Source of the DNA: Albidovulum litorale
GTDB taxonomy: Bacteria > Pseudomonadota > Alphaproteobacteria > Rhodobacterales > Rhodobacteraceae
Reading direction: 5' to 3'
Assembly: GCF_025751495.1 (NCBI RefSeq)
Contig: NZ_JAOWKZ010000004.1
Location: forward strand, 186,001 to 250,000
DNA length: 64,000 nucleotides
Shown here: positions 35,598 through 44,333 of the stretch, one piece after another
How the letters are laid out: every line of letters starts with the position of its first letter
Numbering within the stretch: the first letter of the stretch is position 1
Position numbers and translations under genes: made by a program
Notes under the pieces: generated by a model
What the model was told of the DNA's origin: nothing
Seen by the model: the letters and a program-made list of their open reading frames with translations, nothing else
Databases searched by the model: none

Positions 35598-37010
35598 TTA
35601 CGTCCGCGCCGTGACGAACCGCAGCATCGCCAATAGTGCGATACCGGCGAAGGGCAGGCTGCCTGCAAAGATCACTCGGGCGACATGCGCGGCCTCATCC
35701 AGGCCCGCCCCGGCGCTGAACCCGGCGGCATTGGCGAAGATGCCGACGGCGGAGGCGCCGAAGGCATAACCAAGGCGGCTGATGGTCGGCAGGCCCGCGC
35801 TGAAACGGTCGGCATCCTCGGTGCGGATTAGCCGGGTGCCGCGACGCAGGATGAAGGTCCATGACAGGCCAAAGCCCAACCCTTCGCAGGCTGCAAAAAT
35901 GACGATCAGACCCACCGGGCCATTTGGAACCGCGTAGAGCAGGCCGACGCCGCTCGCGAAGATGAGGCACAGACCGGCAGCGATGATCTTCGGATCGTGG
36001 CGCTCGGCAAGGCCGGAGGACAGGACCGCCCCGACGGTCCATGCGATGGAGATCGTGGCGACGACATAACCCGCGAGCAGGGGCGGGGTGTCATGGATCA
36101 GAGCCATCAAGAGCGGGCCGTAAGTCGACAGGCCCATCGTCGCGATGCTGACCGCGAGCACCATCATGAGTGCCGCCCCCACCGGATCGCGCGGATCGAA
36201 GGCGCGGCGCGGCAGCAGCCGGTCGCCCGCGCTCTGACTGTCAAGCCGGGCAAAGAGCGCCAGTGCGGTAAGCCCCGCCGACAGGGCCCCCGCCATGCCA
36301 CCCGGTGTCGCGGTGATCCCGGCATAGGTGACGGAGAGAACCGCAAGGCTGAGGAGCCCAAGACGCCGGAACGGTATCCGCTCCTTGTCTTTCCCATCTG
36401 CGGCAGGGGCGTCAGCCGGTGCCAGACCGAACCAGATCCAGAGGGCGAGACCCAGTGCCTGCAGGCCGAAAACGGCAAAGCCCGTACGCCAGTTCGCATA
36501 GGTCACGAAGAGCCCGCCAAAGAGCGGGCCGAGAAAGGCCGAGGTGCCCCAGATGACCGACATCGACGCCATGACCCGGGGGATGAGCCGGGCCGGGAAC
36601 AGCCTGCGCGCCGAGACGAAGGCGAGCGCGGTCAGCCCACCGCCGCCCAGCCCCTGCAGGACCCGGCCCGCCAGCATGACCTGCATCGCCGGTGCCAGCG
36701 CGCTGACCATGCAGCCCACCCCGAAGGCGAGCGCCGCGATTGTCATCGGTCGGCGCAGCCCGTGGCGGATTGCGATCAGGCCGCTCGCCGCGCCGATGAC
36801 GATGGAACCGGTTTCATAAAGCGCGAAGTTCCATGCGACGAGGTGATCGCCGCCGATCCCGGCGACAATCGCGGGCATCATCGTCGCCACGATCAGGCTG
36901 TCGGCGGCATGAAGCCAGACGCCAAGGCAGACCAGCGCCAGCGACGCGGCCGTATCCCGCCGCAAAAGGTCCCGCCATGCTGCGCCTTCCACCCGATCCG
37001 CCATCGTCAT
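35598..37010 (-). CDS. Major facilitator superfamily transporter
   Basis: The 470-residue protein has 12-14 hydrophobic segments and MFS drug/proton antiporter features, including GRVLQGLGGGGLTALAFV, a motif-C-like region of the EmrB/QacA (DHA2) group, and a first helix starting about residue 22. The substrate is unknown; an efflux role is likely. The start is placed at the MTMADRV ATG; TTG at 37034 is an alternative. It lies downstream of and parallel to the metR-like gene. Confidence 0.8.
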   Translation of the reverse strand: MTMADRVEGAAWRDLLRRDTAASLALVCLGVWLHAADSLIVATMMPAIVAGIGGDHLVAWNFALYETGSIVIGAASGLIAIRHGLRRPMTIAALAFGVGCMVSALAPAMQVMLAGRVLQGLGGGGLTALAFVSARRLFPARLIPRVMASMSVIWGTSAFLGPLFGGLFVTYANWRTGFAVFGLQALGLALWIWFGLAPADAPAADGKDKERIPFRRLGLLSLAVLSVTYAGITATPGGMAGALSAGLTALALFARLDSQSAGDRLLPRRAFDPRDPVGAALMMVLAVSIATMGLSTYGPLLMALIHDTPPLLAGYVVATISIAWTVGAVLSSGLAERHDPKIIAAGLCLIFASGVGLLYAVPNGPVGLIVIFAACEGLGFGLSWTFILRRGTRLIRTEDADRFSAGLPTISRLGYAFGASAVGIFANAAGFSAGAGLDEAAHVARVIFAGSLPFAGIALLAMLRFVTART

Positions 37011-37081
37011 CTTCGTGCCCTTTGCCTGCAACAACCGGCATCTTCGTAATTGCTCTGGTTAAGTTGAGGTCAAGCGTCAAA

Positions 37082-37987
37082 TCACACCCGTTGCAACTTT
37101 ACCGGTTCGCTGCGCGCGAGTCTGAGGAAATGCGCCATGAAAGGCTTTGTCGCATCCTCTGCCCGCGTTGCGGCATACATGCGTTTGGTCAGGCCCTTTT
37201 TCGTCACTGGCCGGGTCACATAGTCCGGCTGGTACTTTACCTCGCGCAGCACCCAATCCGGCAGGACGGATACGCCCCGGTCGGACGCGACCAACATCAG
37301 GATCACCGCCGTCAGTTCCACCTGCCGTACCGCGCGGGGTTCGACGCGGGCAGGCGTCAGGACTTCGGAGAAGATATCGAGCCGGGTGCGGTCCACCGGA
37401 TAGGTGATAAGCATCTGATCGCGGAAATCCTCGGCCTCGACATAAGGTTTTTCCGCCAAAGGGTTGGACCGCGCCGCGACCAGCGTCGGTGCATAGTCGA
37501 AAAGCGGGTTGAAGATGACGTCGGGCAGAGTTTCGGGATCAGACGAGATCACCAGATCGACCTCTTCCCGCATCAGGGCCTCCATGGCGCCGAAGGCAAG
37601 GCCGGGGCGGATATCGACATCGACCTCCGGCCATGCACGTCGGAACTGTTCGAGGACGGGGAACAGCCAGTCGAAGCAGGCATGGCATTCGATGGCGATA
37701 TGCAGCCGCCCCGACCGGCCTGCGCGCAAGCTACGGAATTCGTCGGCCAGCGCCTCCATCTCGGGCAGCACCCGTTCAGCGGTCCGCAAAAGGCGCAGAC
37801 CAGCAGCGGAAAGCTTCAGCGGTTTTGTCCGCCGCACGAACAGTTCCACCCCCGCCTGATCCTCCATCCCCTTGACCTGATGCGACAGCGCCGACTGCGT
37901 GATATTCAGCGTATCGGCGGCGCGGGCCAGCCCGCCGGTGTCGTGGATCGCCTTGATCGTCCTGAGATGGCGCAGTTCCAGATGCAT
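37082..37987 (-). CDS. metR: LysR-family regulator MetR
   Basis: The 301-residue protein begins with a LysR helix-turn-helix (MHLELRHLRTIKAIHDTGGL, then LNITQSALSHQVKGMEDQAG) and has a MetR-type effector domain (AIECHACFDWLFPVLEQFR). It is divergent from metF, the classic MetR target, with a near-consensus MetR box in the gap. MetR activates methionine genes with homocysteine as coeffector. Gene context supports the assignment strongly. Confidence 0.88.
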   Translation of the reverse strand: MHLELRHLRTIKAIHDTGGLARAADTLNITQSALSHQVKGMEDQAGVELFVRRTKPLKLSAAGLRLLRTAERVLPEMEALADEFRSLRAGRSGRLHIAIECHACFDWLFPVLEQFRRAWPEVDVDIRPGLAFGAMEALMREEVDLVISSDPETLPDVIFNPLFDYAPTLVAARSNPLAEKPYVEAEDFRDQMLITYPVDRTRLDIFSEVLTPARVEPRAVRQVELTAVILMLVASDRGVSVLPDWVLREVKYQPDYVTRPVTKKGLTKRMYAATRAEDATKPFMAHFLRLARSEPVKLQRV

Positions 37988-38030
37988 CGCGGAGTACTTT
38001 CAATCAGACTCATATAGTTCTTGAGGATTA

Positions 38031-38043
38031 TGAATTTGTCTCA
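38031..38043. promoter_or_regulatory. Candidate MetR box upstream of metF
   Basis: TGAATTTGTCTCA matches the MetR consensus TGAA-N5-TTCA in seven of eight fixed positions and lies in the 103-base gap between the divergent metR and metF genes, 48 bases before the metF start. Confidence 0.45.
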
Positions 38044-38090
38044 CGTCTTTATCCGTGGGACAAGGGGATACCAAAGACAAGGATACCGTC

Positions 38091-38957
38091 ATGCCTGCAC
38101 CCCGCATCTCGTTCGAGTTCTTCCCGCCGAAGACGCTTGAGGCGTCGTTCCAGCTTTGGGAAACCGCGCAGATGCTGGCGCCCCTGAAGCCTAACTTCGT
38201 TTCGGTCACCTATGGCGCGGGCGGCACGACCCGCAAGCTGACGCATGAGGCGGTCACGACGATCGGCGCACATTACGGCGTGAATGTCGCGGCGCATCTG
38301 ACCTGCGTCGAGGCGACAAAGGCCGAGACGCTGGAGATTGCCAATGCTTATGCCGAGGCGCGCGTGACCGAAATCGTGGCCCTGCGTGGTGACGCGCCGA
38401 AAGGAACGGAGACGTTCACGGCCCATCCCGAAGGTTTCGCGTCCTCCGTTGAACTGATCGAGGCGCTGGCCGATACCGGCAAGTTCAAGATCCGCGTTGG
38501 CGCGTACCCGGAGTCGCATCCCGAAGCCGCCGACATGGCAGCTAATGTCGATTGGCTGAAGCGCAAGATCGATGCAGGCGCTTCCTCGGCCATCACCCAG
38601 TTCTTCTTCGAGGCCGAAAGCTTCTTCCGCTTCCGCGATGCCTGCGTGAAGGCCGGAATCGACGCGCCGATCATCCCGGGCATCCTGCCGATCATCTCAT
38701 GGGACGGAACCAAACGCTTCGCCCAAAGCTGCGGCGCGCGTATCCCCGGCTGGCTTGCTGAAGCCTTCACCGCAGCCCAGCGCGACGGGCGCGAGGAGCT
38801 TCTGGCCACCGTCGTCGCCACCGAGCTTTGCGACAACCTCTTGCAGGGCGGTGTCGAAGACCTTCACTTCTACACGCTCAACCGGCCCACGCTGACCCGT
38901 GACGTCTGCTTCGCGCTCGGCATTGTGCCGGAGGTCTCCCTGCAGAACGTGGCTTAA
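38091..38957 (+). CDS. metF: 5,10-methylenetetrahydrofolate reductase
   Basis: The 288-residue FAD enzyme supplies 5-methyltetrahydrofolate for methionine synthesis. It opens with ISFEFFPPKTLEASF and shows SVTYGAGG, AHLTCV, ALRGDAPKG and VGAYPESHP in family order, with FFFEAESFFRFRD later. An in-frame GTG at 38055 is possible, but ATG 38091 gives the family N-terminus and has AAGG eight bases upstream. A strong terminator follows the stop codon. Confidence 0.94.
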   Translation: MPAPRISFEFFPPKTLEASFQLWETAQMLAPLKPNFVSVTYGAGGTTRKLTHEAVTTIGAHYGVNVAAHLTCVEATKAETLEIANAYAEARVTEIVALRGDAPKGTETFTAHPEGFASSVELIEALADTGKFKIRVGAYPESHPEAADMAANVDWLKRKIDAGASSAITQFFFEAESFFRFRDACVKAGIDAPIIPGILPIISWDGTKRFAQSCGARIPGWLAEAFTAAQRDGREELLATVVATELCDNLLQGGVEDLHFYTLNRPTLTRDVCFALGIVPEVSLQNVA

Positions 38958-38973
38958 GGCACCGTTGTGCAAC

Positions 38974-39012
38974 CCGGCCCCGGACAAGTCATTGTCCGGG
39001 GCCGGTTCTTGT
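38974..39012 (+). terminator. Intrinsic terminator of metF
   Basis: A perfect 14-bp stem (CCGGCCCCGGACAA, 38974-38987; TTGTCCGGGGCCGG, 38992-39005) with a GTCA loop is followed by TTCTTGTT, 17 bases after the metF stop. Confidence 0.88.
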
Positions 39013-39045
39013 TGCAGGTTGGCACCGACAAGACCGGAGACCGTG

Positions 39046-39534
39046 ATGCCAATGCCTTTCGTTGCCCAAGCCCCGACAGACCTCGCCAGCCGCGAGACGC
39101 TTCTGTCGATGTCGGGCCTCGAATTCATGCTCGGCATTCTTGAAGGCAGAATCGCCGGGCCGGCCATTGCCCGGACACTGAACTACACGCTGCACCTCGT
39201 GGAGCCGGGGCGGGTGGTCTTTCGTGGCAAGGCGGGATTTGGTCACACCAATCCGATGGGGGCGGTTCACGGCGGCTGGTACGGCACGCTTCTGGACAGT
39301 TGCATGGCTTGCGCGGTGATGACGACGGTACCGAAGGGGCGGTTCTACACGACGCTTGACTATTCGGTGAATATCACACGTGCACTTTCGCTGGGGATCG
39401 AGATCGAGGCCGAGGGGGTCGTCCAGCATTCCGGCCGCTCGACCGGTGTGGCGCGGGGAGAGATCAGGGGCGTTGAAGATGGCCGCATCTACGCGACCGG
39501 GACAACGACCTGCCTGATCATGTCCGGCGGGTAA
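39046..39534 (+). CDS. PaaI-type hotdog-fold thioesterase
   Basis: From ATG 39046 (GGAGA upstream) the 162-residue protein has a hotdog thioesterase domain of the PaaI/4HBT group: FGHTNPMGAVHGGWYGTLLD carries the catalytic-loop HGG, and YTTLDYSVNITRAL follows. It probably hydrolyses an acyl- or aryl-CoA; the substrate is unknown. A longer frame from 38899 runs through the metF end and terminator and is not used. The 3' end overlaps the convergent DUF2235 gene by 17 bases. Confidence 0.83.
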   Translation: MPMPFVAQAPTDLASRETLLSMSGLEFMLGILEGRIAGPAIARTLNYTLHLVEPGRVVFRGKAGFGHTNPMGAVHGGWYGTLLDSCMACAVMTTVPKGRFYTTLDYSVNITRALSLGIEIEAEGVVQHSGRSTGVARGEIRGVEDGRIYATGTTTCLIMSGG

Positions 39535-40597
39535 GCCGCATCGCAGGCATAGCCCAGCGTCGTTTTGCCGGATCGTCAAGATGCGCGGTCGGATGAATGC
39601 TCTCTGACGGGTCGCGCCCGACGTGCCGCTTGGCCCGCAAAAGGAAGGCTTTGCCCCAGCCGCGCGTGGTGCCAACTGAGGGCCCGGTGGCATCCATCTC
39701 CAACCCCTCGCGCCAGTTGCGCGGAAGCGACAGGTTATGCCCCTCGGCCTTCTCCAGCATCCAGTAAAGCGGCACGTTGGACAGGGGCCGTGCGGTGTTG
39801 AACCCGCCCAGCTGTCCGCCCACATCGCCGTGCGCCCCCCGGAACCAGACCTGTTCGATCCGCCCGTCCCAGTTGCCGCCCTCCGTCTCCCACAGGATCG
39901 GGTCGAAAGCCGCACGGTTCTCGTTCAGCGCCAGCGCGTGATAGCCATGCTGCACGACCGGGCCGAGCGCATGGTTGTGAAACTCATGCTGCGGCTCTGT
40001 CCACATCCAAAGGAACGGCAACCGCACGCCCAGCGCCTTCACCGTATCGAAGACGCCGATCATCTCGATCTCCACCTTCTCGTGGCAATAGCGGCGGCGA
40101 AATGCGGCCTCAAACGGGCTTTCGCTTTCGCGCTGATAATAGCGATAGGCGAATTTCACATTGCGTTCGGTGGCGCTTTCGGACCTCAGAAGGCCAACCT
40201 GATCGATGATGCCTGCCAGAGAGCGTACGGCATAGGCGCCACGCGAATAACCAAACAGGAAGATCCGGTCACCGGGCCGGTAGCGGGTGGCGAGCCAGCC
40301 ATAGGCGCGGCGGATCTGCCGGTTGATGCCGCGTCCCATCGCCACATCGGGCGTATGGCGCCACATGTGCCACTGTACGCCCGCCTCGTAATAGATCGAC
40401 ATCTGCGCCGACTGGCAGTTCTGCAGAAGCCGGTAAATGCGCCCGATATTTGTCTCATGTCCAGGCGAGAGCGTGGAAAGTGTTCCGTCCAGAAGGATGA
40501 CATGATCGGTGGGGCCGCGCCCGCGCTTGGCGCTTTGCGTCTCAACCCGGCGGCCGATCCGTAGAAGTTTCAGAAGCTGATTGGTGAGCCGTGTCAC
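39518..40597 (-). CDS. DUF2235 alpha/beta-hydrolase domain protein
   Basis: The 359-residue protein matches DUF2235: an early aspartate in HVILLDGTLSTL, the nucleophile elbow in RIFLFGYSRGAYAVRSLAG (GxSxG), a second Asp in MIGVFDTVKALG and a histidine in WFRGAHGDVGG. The same fold is found in Tle1-type phospholipase effectors, but no type VI secretion genes or signal peptide are present here, so a cytoplasmic lipase/esterase role is as likely. GTG start at 40597 with GGGAAGG closely upstream; the first 20 residues are uncertain. Confidence 0.78.
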   Translation of the reverse strand: MTRLTNQLLKLLRIGRRVETQSAKRGRGPTDHVILLDGTLSTLSPGHETNIGRIYRLLQNCQSAQMSIYYEAGVQWHMWRHTPDVAMGRGINRQIRRAYGWLATRYRPGDRIFLFGYSRGAYAVRSLAGIIDQVGLLRSESATERNVKFAYRYYQRESESPFEAAFRRRYCHEKVEIEMIGVFDTVKALGVRLPFLWMWTEPQHEFHNHALGPVVQHGYHALALNENRAAFDPILWETEGGNWDGRIEQVWFRGAHGDVGGQLGGFNTARPLSNVPLYWMLEKAEGHNLSLPRNWREGLEMDATGPSVGTTRGWGKAFLLRAKRHVGRDPSESIHPTAHLDDPAKRRWAMPAMRLTRRT

Positions 40598-40948
40598 CCT
40601 TCCCGTCCTTCCGTCCCGTCACCCAATTTGAATCCTAACCTGAACTGCGAGTCGCACCTAGTCAGGATTCCGTAACTTCCTGTTACCGCTTGTTTCTGTT
40701 TCCCTCGCGGCAACAGTTCCCGCACCATGCACCGCATGTCCAGTCTTCGGTCGGTGAGGGTCGGTACTGACATGTGCTTGTCCCGCTTTGGCGGCAGCCG
40801 GTTGGCATGACCGGGTGTCCTTTTTTAACCTAGGTCGGACGCCGCCAGTATTGGAGGATATGGAAACATGTTTGACGAAAGGTTGAGCAGCCGTGTGGCC
40901 GTTTGCGGGCATTCTCACGACCGGCAACGGATGTCTCCGCCGCTAAAT
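40598..40948. other. Intergenic region between DUF2235 and DUF1491 genes
   Basis: These 351 bases hold no gene I can support. On the plus strand a short hairpin (CCGGT 40798-40802, ACCGG 40810-40814) is followed six bases later by TTTTTT (40821-40826), and a GGAGG with two nearby ATGs lies at 40854-40870, opening a frame that only shadows the opposite genes. A short RNA ending at the T tract is conceivable but unproven. Confidence 0.3.
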
Positions 40949-41284
40949 TCACTCGGCCAGCCCGTCTTCGTCCAGCAATGTCCGCCCCTCGCGGTTTTCG
41001 ATCTCGACCACCCAGAGGTCCGGATCGCTGCGCCGCTGACGCGCGATCGAGGCGTCTACATCGGCCTCGGCTCCCTCGGCCAGCACCACCCAGGCCCGCG
41101 CGCCGGTCATGAGGTCGAACGACCGCTGGAACAGGCGCGCCTGCCCGTCGAGCGTGGCAAGCTTCACCAGCACCGCACCCGCCGTCGCATCCCCGCGCGC
41201 CACGATATAGGCCGGGATATGCGCCGCCTGCAGCCGCGCCAGATAAGCGCGCACCCAGAAGTCCGCGGTCAGCCGGGCGCTCAC
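40949..41284 (-). CDS. DUF1491 family protein
   Basis: The protein (111 residues from GTG 41284) matches the small alphaproteobacterial DUF1491 family: ARLTADFWVRAYLARLQAAH near the start, RLFQRSFDLMTGARAW in the middle and DLWVVEIENREGRTLLDE at the end. The function is unknown. The GTG is chosen because GGGAGG lies about six bases upstream and because the longer frame to 41371 would run through a dispersed repeat. It lies downstream of era on the same strand, a common alphaproteobacterial arrangement. Confidence 0.82.
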   Translation of the reverse strand: MSARLTADFWVRAYLARLQAAHIPAYIVARGDATAGAVLVKLATLDGQARLFQRSFDLMTGARAWVVLAEGAEADVDASIARQRRSDPDLWVVEIENREGRTLLDEDGLAE

Positions 41285-41295
41285 CACGCCCCTCC

Positions 41296-41345
41296 CACTT
41301 TCTGTCGAGAAATACTCCCGCCGGAGGCAAGCCGCCGAGCGGGAG
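41296..41345 (+). repeat. Dispersed intergenic hairpin repeat, copy 2
   Basis: This copy starts with CACTTTCTGTC-GA-GAAATA and ends in a hairpin with arms CTCCCGC (41315-41321) and GCGGGAG (41339-41345). The first 19 bases match copy 1 at 33851 except for two positions. It lies between era and the DUF1491 gene. Confidence 0.55.
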
Positions 41346-41386
41346 CTCGATGCCACCCGAGGCGGCCCCATCCGCGAGGAAGGACC

Positions 41387-42295
41387 CTAATCACCATCCT
41401 TGAACTCAAGGCCCATCTCGGAATAGCGCTCTTTCTCCTCCAGCCAGTTCGGCCGCACCTTGACCTGTATGAAGAGGTGTACGGGGCGGCCCAGGAACTC
41501 CATCAACTCGGCGCGCGCGGCCTGACCGACCGCCTTGATCGTCTCGCCCTTGCGGCCCAGCACGATGCCCTTGTGCCCGTCACGAGCGACATAGACCAAC
41601 TGGTCGATCCGGGCGGAACCATCCGGCTTTTCCTCCCACCGCTCGGTTTCGACCGTCAACTGGTAGGGCAGTTCCTCGTGCAGCCTGAGCGTCAGCTTCT
41701 CGCGGGTCACTTCGGCGGCGATCATGCGCAGAGGCAGGTCGGCAATCTGGTCTTCGGGATAGAACCACTGACCCTCGGGCAACTGGGCACCCAGCCACTT
41801 CTTCAGATCCTCCACCCCATGGCCGCGTTCTGCAGAGATGAGGAAGGTTTTTTCGAACGGATAGGCGGCGTTCAGCTCTTCGGTCAGGGCCAAAAGCGCC
41901 TCGGCCTTGACCCGGTCGATCTTGTTGATCGCAAGGGCCACCCGCACGCCTTTGGGAAGCTCATCGGCGATACGGTCGATGATCGCCTTCACACCTTCGG
42001 TCATCCCGCGATGCGCCTCGATCAGAAGGACGACGATATCGGCATCCGCAGCACCACCCCATGCCGCCTTGACCATCGCCCGGTCAAGCCTGCGGCGTGG
42101 GCGAAACAGGCCCGGCGTATCCACGAAGACGATCTGCGCCTCGCCTTCCATCGCGATGCCGCGGATACGGGCGCGTGTCGTCTGCACCTTGTGGGTGACG
42201 ATCGAAACCTTCGCCCCGACCATGCGGTTCAGAAGTGTGGACTTGCCCGCATTGGGCTCTCCGATCAAAGCGACAAATCCGGCACGGGTGGTCAT
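41387..42295 (-). CDS. era: GTPase Era
   Basis: The 302-residue GTPase acts in 16S rRNA maturation and 30S assembly. G1 is GEPNAGKST, G3 is DTPGLF, G4 is NKID, and the C-terminal KH domain has DQLVYVARDGHKGIVLGRKG (RNA binding). Upstream in-frame starts exist at 42346 and 42301; ATG 42295 is chosen because ACAGGA lies about six bases before it and the protein then begins MTTRAGFVALIGEPNAG. rnc, often just upstream of era, is not present here; trmB is divergent instead. Confidence 0.95.
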   Translation of the reverse strand: MTTRAGFVALIGEPNAGKSTLLNRMVGAKVSIVTHKVQTTRARIRGIAMEGEAQIVFVDTPGLFRPRRRLDRAMVKAAWGGAADADIVVLLIEAHRGMTEGVKAIIDRIADELPKGVRVALAINKIDRVKAEALLALTEELNAAYPFEKTFLISAERGHGVEDLKKWLGAQLPEGQWFYPEDQIADLPLRMIAAEVTREKLTLRLHEELPYQLTVETERWEEKPDGSARIDQLVYVARDGHKGIVLGRKGETIKAVGQAARAELMEFLGRPVHLFIQVKVRPNWLEEKERYSEMGLEFKDGD

Positions 42296-42463
42296 GGGCA
42301 TTCCTGTCTGGGGTTCGCTCAGCCCTAGCCGATTCCGCTCCGGCATGCCAGCGGGCGTGTTTTAACGGGCCTGTCCCATGGCGCGACAGGTTTGGGCCTC
42401 GTCGCCAGTGCCAACGTCAGCACCATGGTTGCGATATGCGCGATCCGGCGCTAGAGGGGCGCC

Positions 42464-43156
42464 ATGACCAGCCCCGACCAGCCCCGCCGCAATTTCTATG
42501 GCCGCATTCGCGGCAAGACCCTGCGTGCCAGCCAGAAGACCTATCTGAACGAGGATCTGGGGGCCTTGCAGCCCCGCGATATCACGCGCGAGGATAATCC
42601 CGACCGCCGCCCGATCGACCCCGCCGCCATCTTCGGTGATGCGCGGGATGTCTGGCTGGAGGTGGGCTTTGGCGGGGGCGAACACCTTGTTCATATGGCC
42701 GCGCGAAACCCTGATGTCGGCATCATCGGCTGTGAACCCTTTATCAACGGGGTGGCGATGCTTCTGGGCAAGATCCGTGATGCAGGCGTCACCAACCTTT
42801 CGGTCCATCCCGGCGATGCGCGCGATCTTATGGATGTCCTGCCAGACGCCTCCATCGCCAAGGCCTTCCTCAACTACCCTGACCCCTGGCCAAAGAAACG
42901 TCATCACCGCCGCCGCTTCGTGACGCCGGAACATCTTCTGCCGCTGGCTAGGGTGATGAAGCCGGGGGCCGAGTTCCGCGTCGCGACCGACATTCCCGAT
43001 TATGTCCGCCAGACGCTGGAAGAGGTGCCGCAGGCCGGGTTCGACCTGGTCGGACAGGAGGCGGAGCCGTGGGAAGACTGGCTGTCCACCCGCTATGAGC
43101 AGAAGGCCCTGCGGGAAGGCCGTACGCCGCACTACCTGACCTTCCGACGCCGCTGA
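42464..43156 (+). CDS. trmB: tRNA (guanine-N7-)-methyltransferase
   Basis: The 230-residue SAM-dependent enzyme forms m7G46 in tRNA. The SAM site is EVGFGGGEHLVHMA, and the signature NYPDPWPKKRHHRRR with a following FVTPE segment is diagnostic. The C-terminal TRYEQKALREGRTPHYLTF closes the family pattern. It is divergent from era and followed 49 bases later by the amidohydrolase gene. Confidence 0.94.
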   Translation: MTSPDQPRRNFYGRIRGKTLRASQKTYLNEDLGALQPRDITREDNPDRRPIDPAAIFGDARDVWLEVGFGGGEHLVHMAARNPDVGIIGCEPFINGVAMLLGKIRDAGVTNLSVHPGDARDLMDVLPDASIAKAFLNYPDPWPKKRHHRRRFVTPEHLLPLARVMKPGAEFRVATDIPDYVRQTLEEVPQAGFDLVGQEAEPWEDWLSTRYEQKALREGRTPHYLTFRRR

Positions 43157-43205
43157 CCGAAGGTCGGAAATGTGCTAGAATGTCCGCATTTCAGAGGGCA
43201 TTTCC

Positions 43206-44267
43206 ATGGCGCATATCCGGATCACTAACTGCCACGTCCACACGTTCACTGACCAGCATGTGCCGGTTCTCTACCCGCATCCGCTCTTGTGGATATTCAA
43301 GAAGGTGCCTGTGCTTGTGCGCTTTCTTGCCTTTCTCTTCCGTTTCGTGGGGCACGAGGCGATTGCCGACAACCTCGACCGTCTCTTCCGCTTCAGCCAG
43401 GAATCGGGCGTGAAGCGGCAGTCCGATCTGCTCGACCGGCTCGTGCCGCATTACCCCCCCGATACGCGCTTCGTGGTCCTGCCCATGGAAATGGCCGGGA
43501 TCGACCACGGTCGGGTGCCGGTCGGTCTTCGAGACCAACACGACGAACTGGCAGAAATGGTGAAGTCAGAGCGGTATCGCGACCGGGTGCTGCCCTTTGC
43601 CACCTGCGATCCCCGCCTGCCGGGCGCGGCAAATGAGGTGCGCCGCTGCATTGAGGAACACGGGTTTCGCGGGCTGAAGCTCTATCCGCGTCTCGGCTTC
43701 GACCCCTATCACCGGGTGCTGATGGACGAGGTCTATCCAATGCTTGTCGAAAAGAACCTGCCGGTGATGAGCCATTGCTCGCGGGGCGGCGTCACCGGCA
43801 AAGGCATCGTCGATGACGTGGCCGACATGTATACAAGACCGCAGGCCTTCATCCCGGTGATGAAGGCCTTCCCCGATCTGCGCGTCTGCCTTGCCCATTT
43901 CGGCGGTCAGCGCGACTGGCGCGCTTATGTGGAGGACGGCGTGGACACGACCGACCCCGACGCGGTCGAGGGCAACTGGCAGGTTGCGATCCGCCGAATG
44001 ATCACCTGCGGCGACTATCCCGGGCTTTGGACGGATATTTCCTACACGCTCTTTCACTTCACCGATTTCGTGCCGTTCCTGCGGCTCTTTCTGGAAGATG
44101 AGAATGTTGCCTCTCGCGTCCTGTTCGGCTCTGACTATTACATGACAAGGCAGGAGGTGCTGTCGGAACGCGCCGTGTGTTTCCGTCTGCGCGTGGCTTT
44201 GGGCGAAGACCTCTTCCGCCGCATCGCCGAGACCAATCCCTCGATCTGGCTTGGCGAAGAGGTGTGA
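43206..44267 (+). CDS. Amidohydrolase-2 family metal-dependent hydrolase
   Basis: The 353-residue protein is a TIM-barrel amidohydrolase of the ACMSD/Amidohydro_2 type: N-terminal NCHVHTF (HxH), RGLKLYPRLGFDPYHR, MSHCSRGGVTGKG with a metal or catalytic His, CLAHFGGQRDW and the C-terminal aspartate in VLFGSDYYM. An extended stretch of hydrophobic residues at about 25-45 (ILWIFKKVPVLVRFLAFLF-like) is unusual for a soluble enzyme and may touch the membrane. Substrate unknown. Confidence 0.8.
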   Translation: MAHIRITNCHVHTFTDQHVPVLYPHPLLWIFKKVPVLVRFLAFLFRFVGHEAIADNLDRLFRFSQESGVKRQSDLLDRLVPHYPPDTRFVVLPMEMAGIDHGRVPVGLRDQHDELAEMVKSERYRDRVLPFATCDPRLPGAANEVRRCIEEHGFRGLKLYPRLGFDPYHRVLMDEVYPMLVEKNLPVMSHCSRGGVTGKGIVDDVADMYTRPQAFIPVMKAFPDLRVCLAHFGGQRDWRAYVEDGVDTTDPDAVEGNWQVAIRRMITCGDYPGLWTDISYTLFHFTDFVPFLRLFLEDENVASRVLFGSDYYMTRQEVLSERAVCFRLRVALGEDLFRRIAETNPSIWLGEEV

Positions 44268-44333
44268 CCGGGCTGGACCGTTCCGCGGGCTTGCGCTAGG
44301 GCAGGGGCCGAGTTCAGCGCGAAGGAAGCCCTA

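Noticed and set aside
40798-40826. Hairpin followed by six T residues as a terminator
   Set aside because: The stem is only 5 bp and the T run starts six bases away; kept only as a weak hint of a short RNA.
40868-42328. Plus-strand open frame starting after GGAGG near 40854
   Set aside because: The initiation signal is good, but the frame simply runs antisense to DUF1491 and era, which carry clear family motifs.
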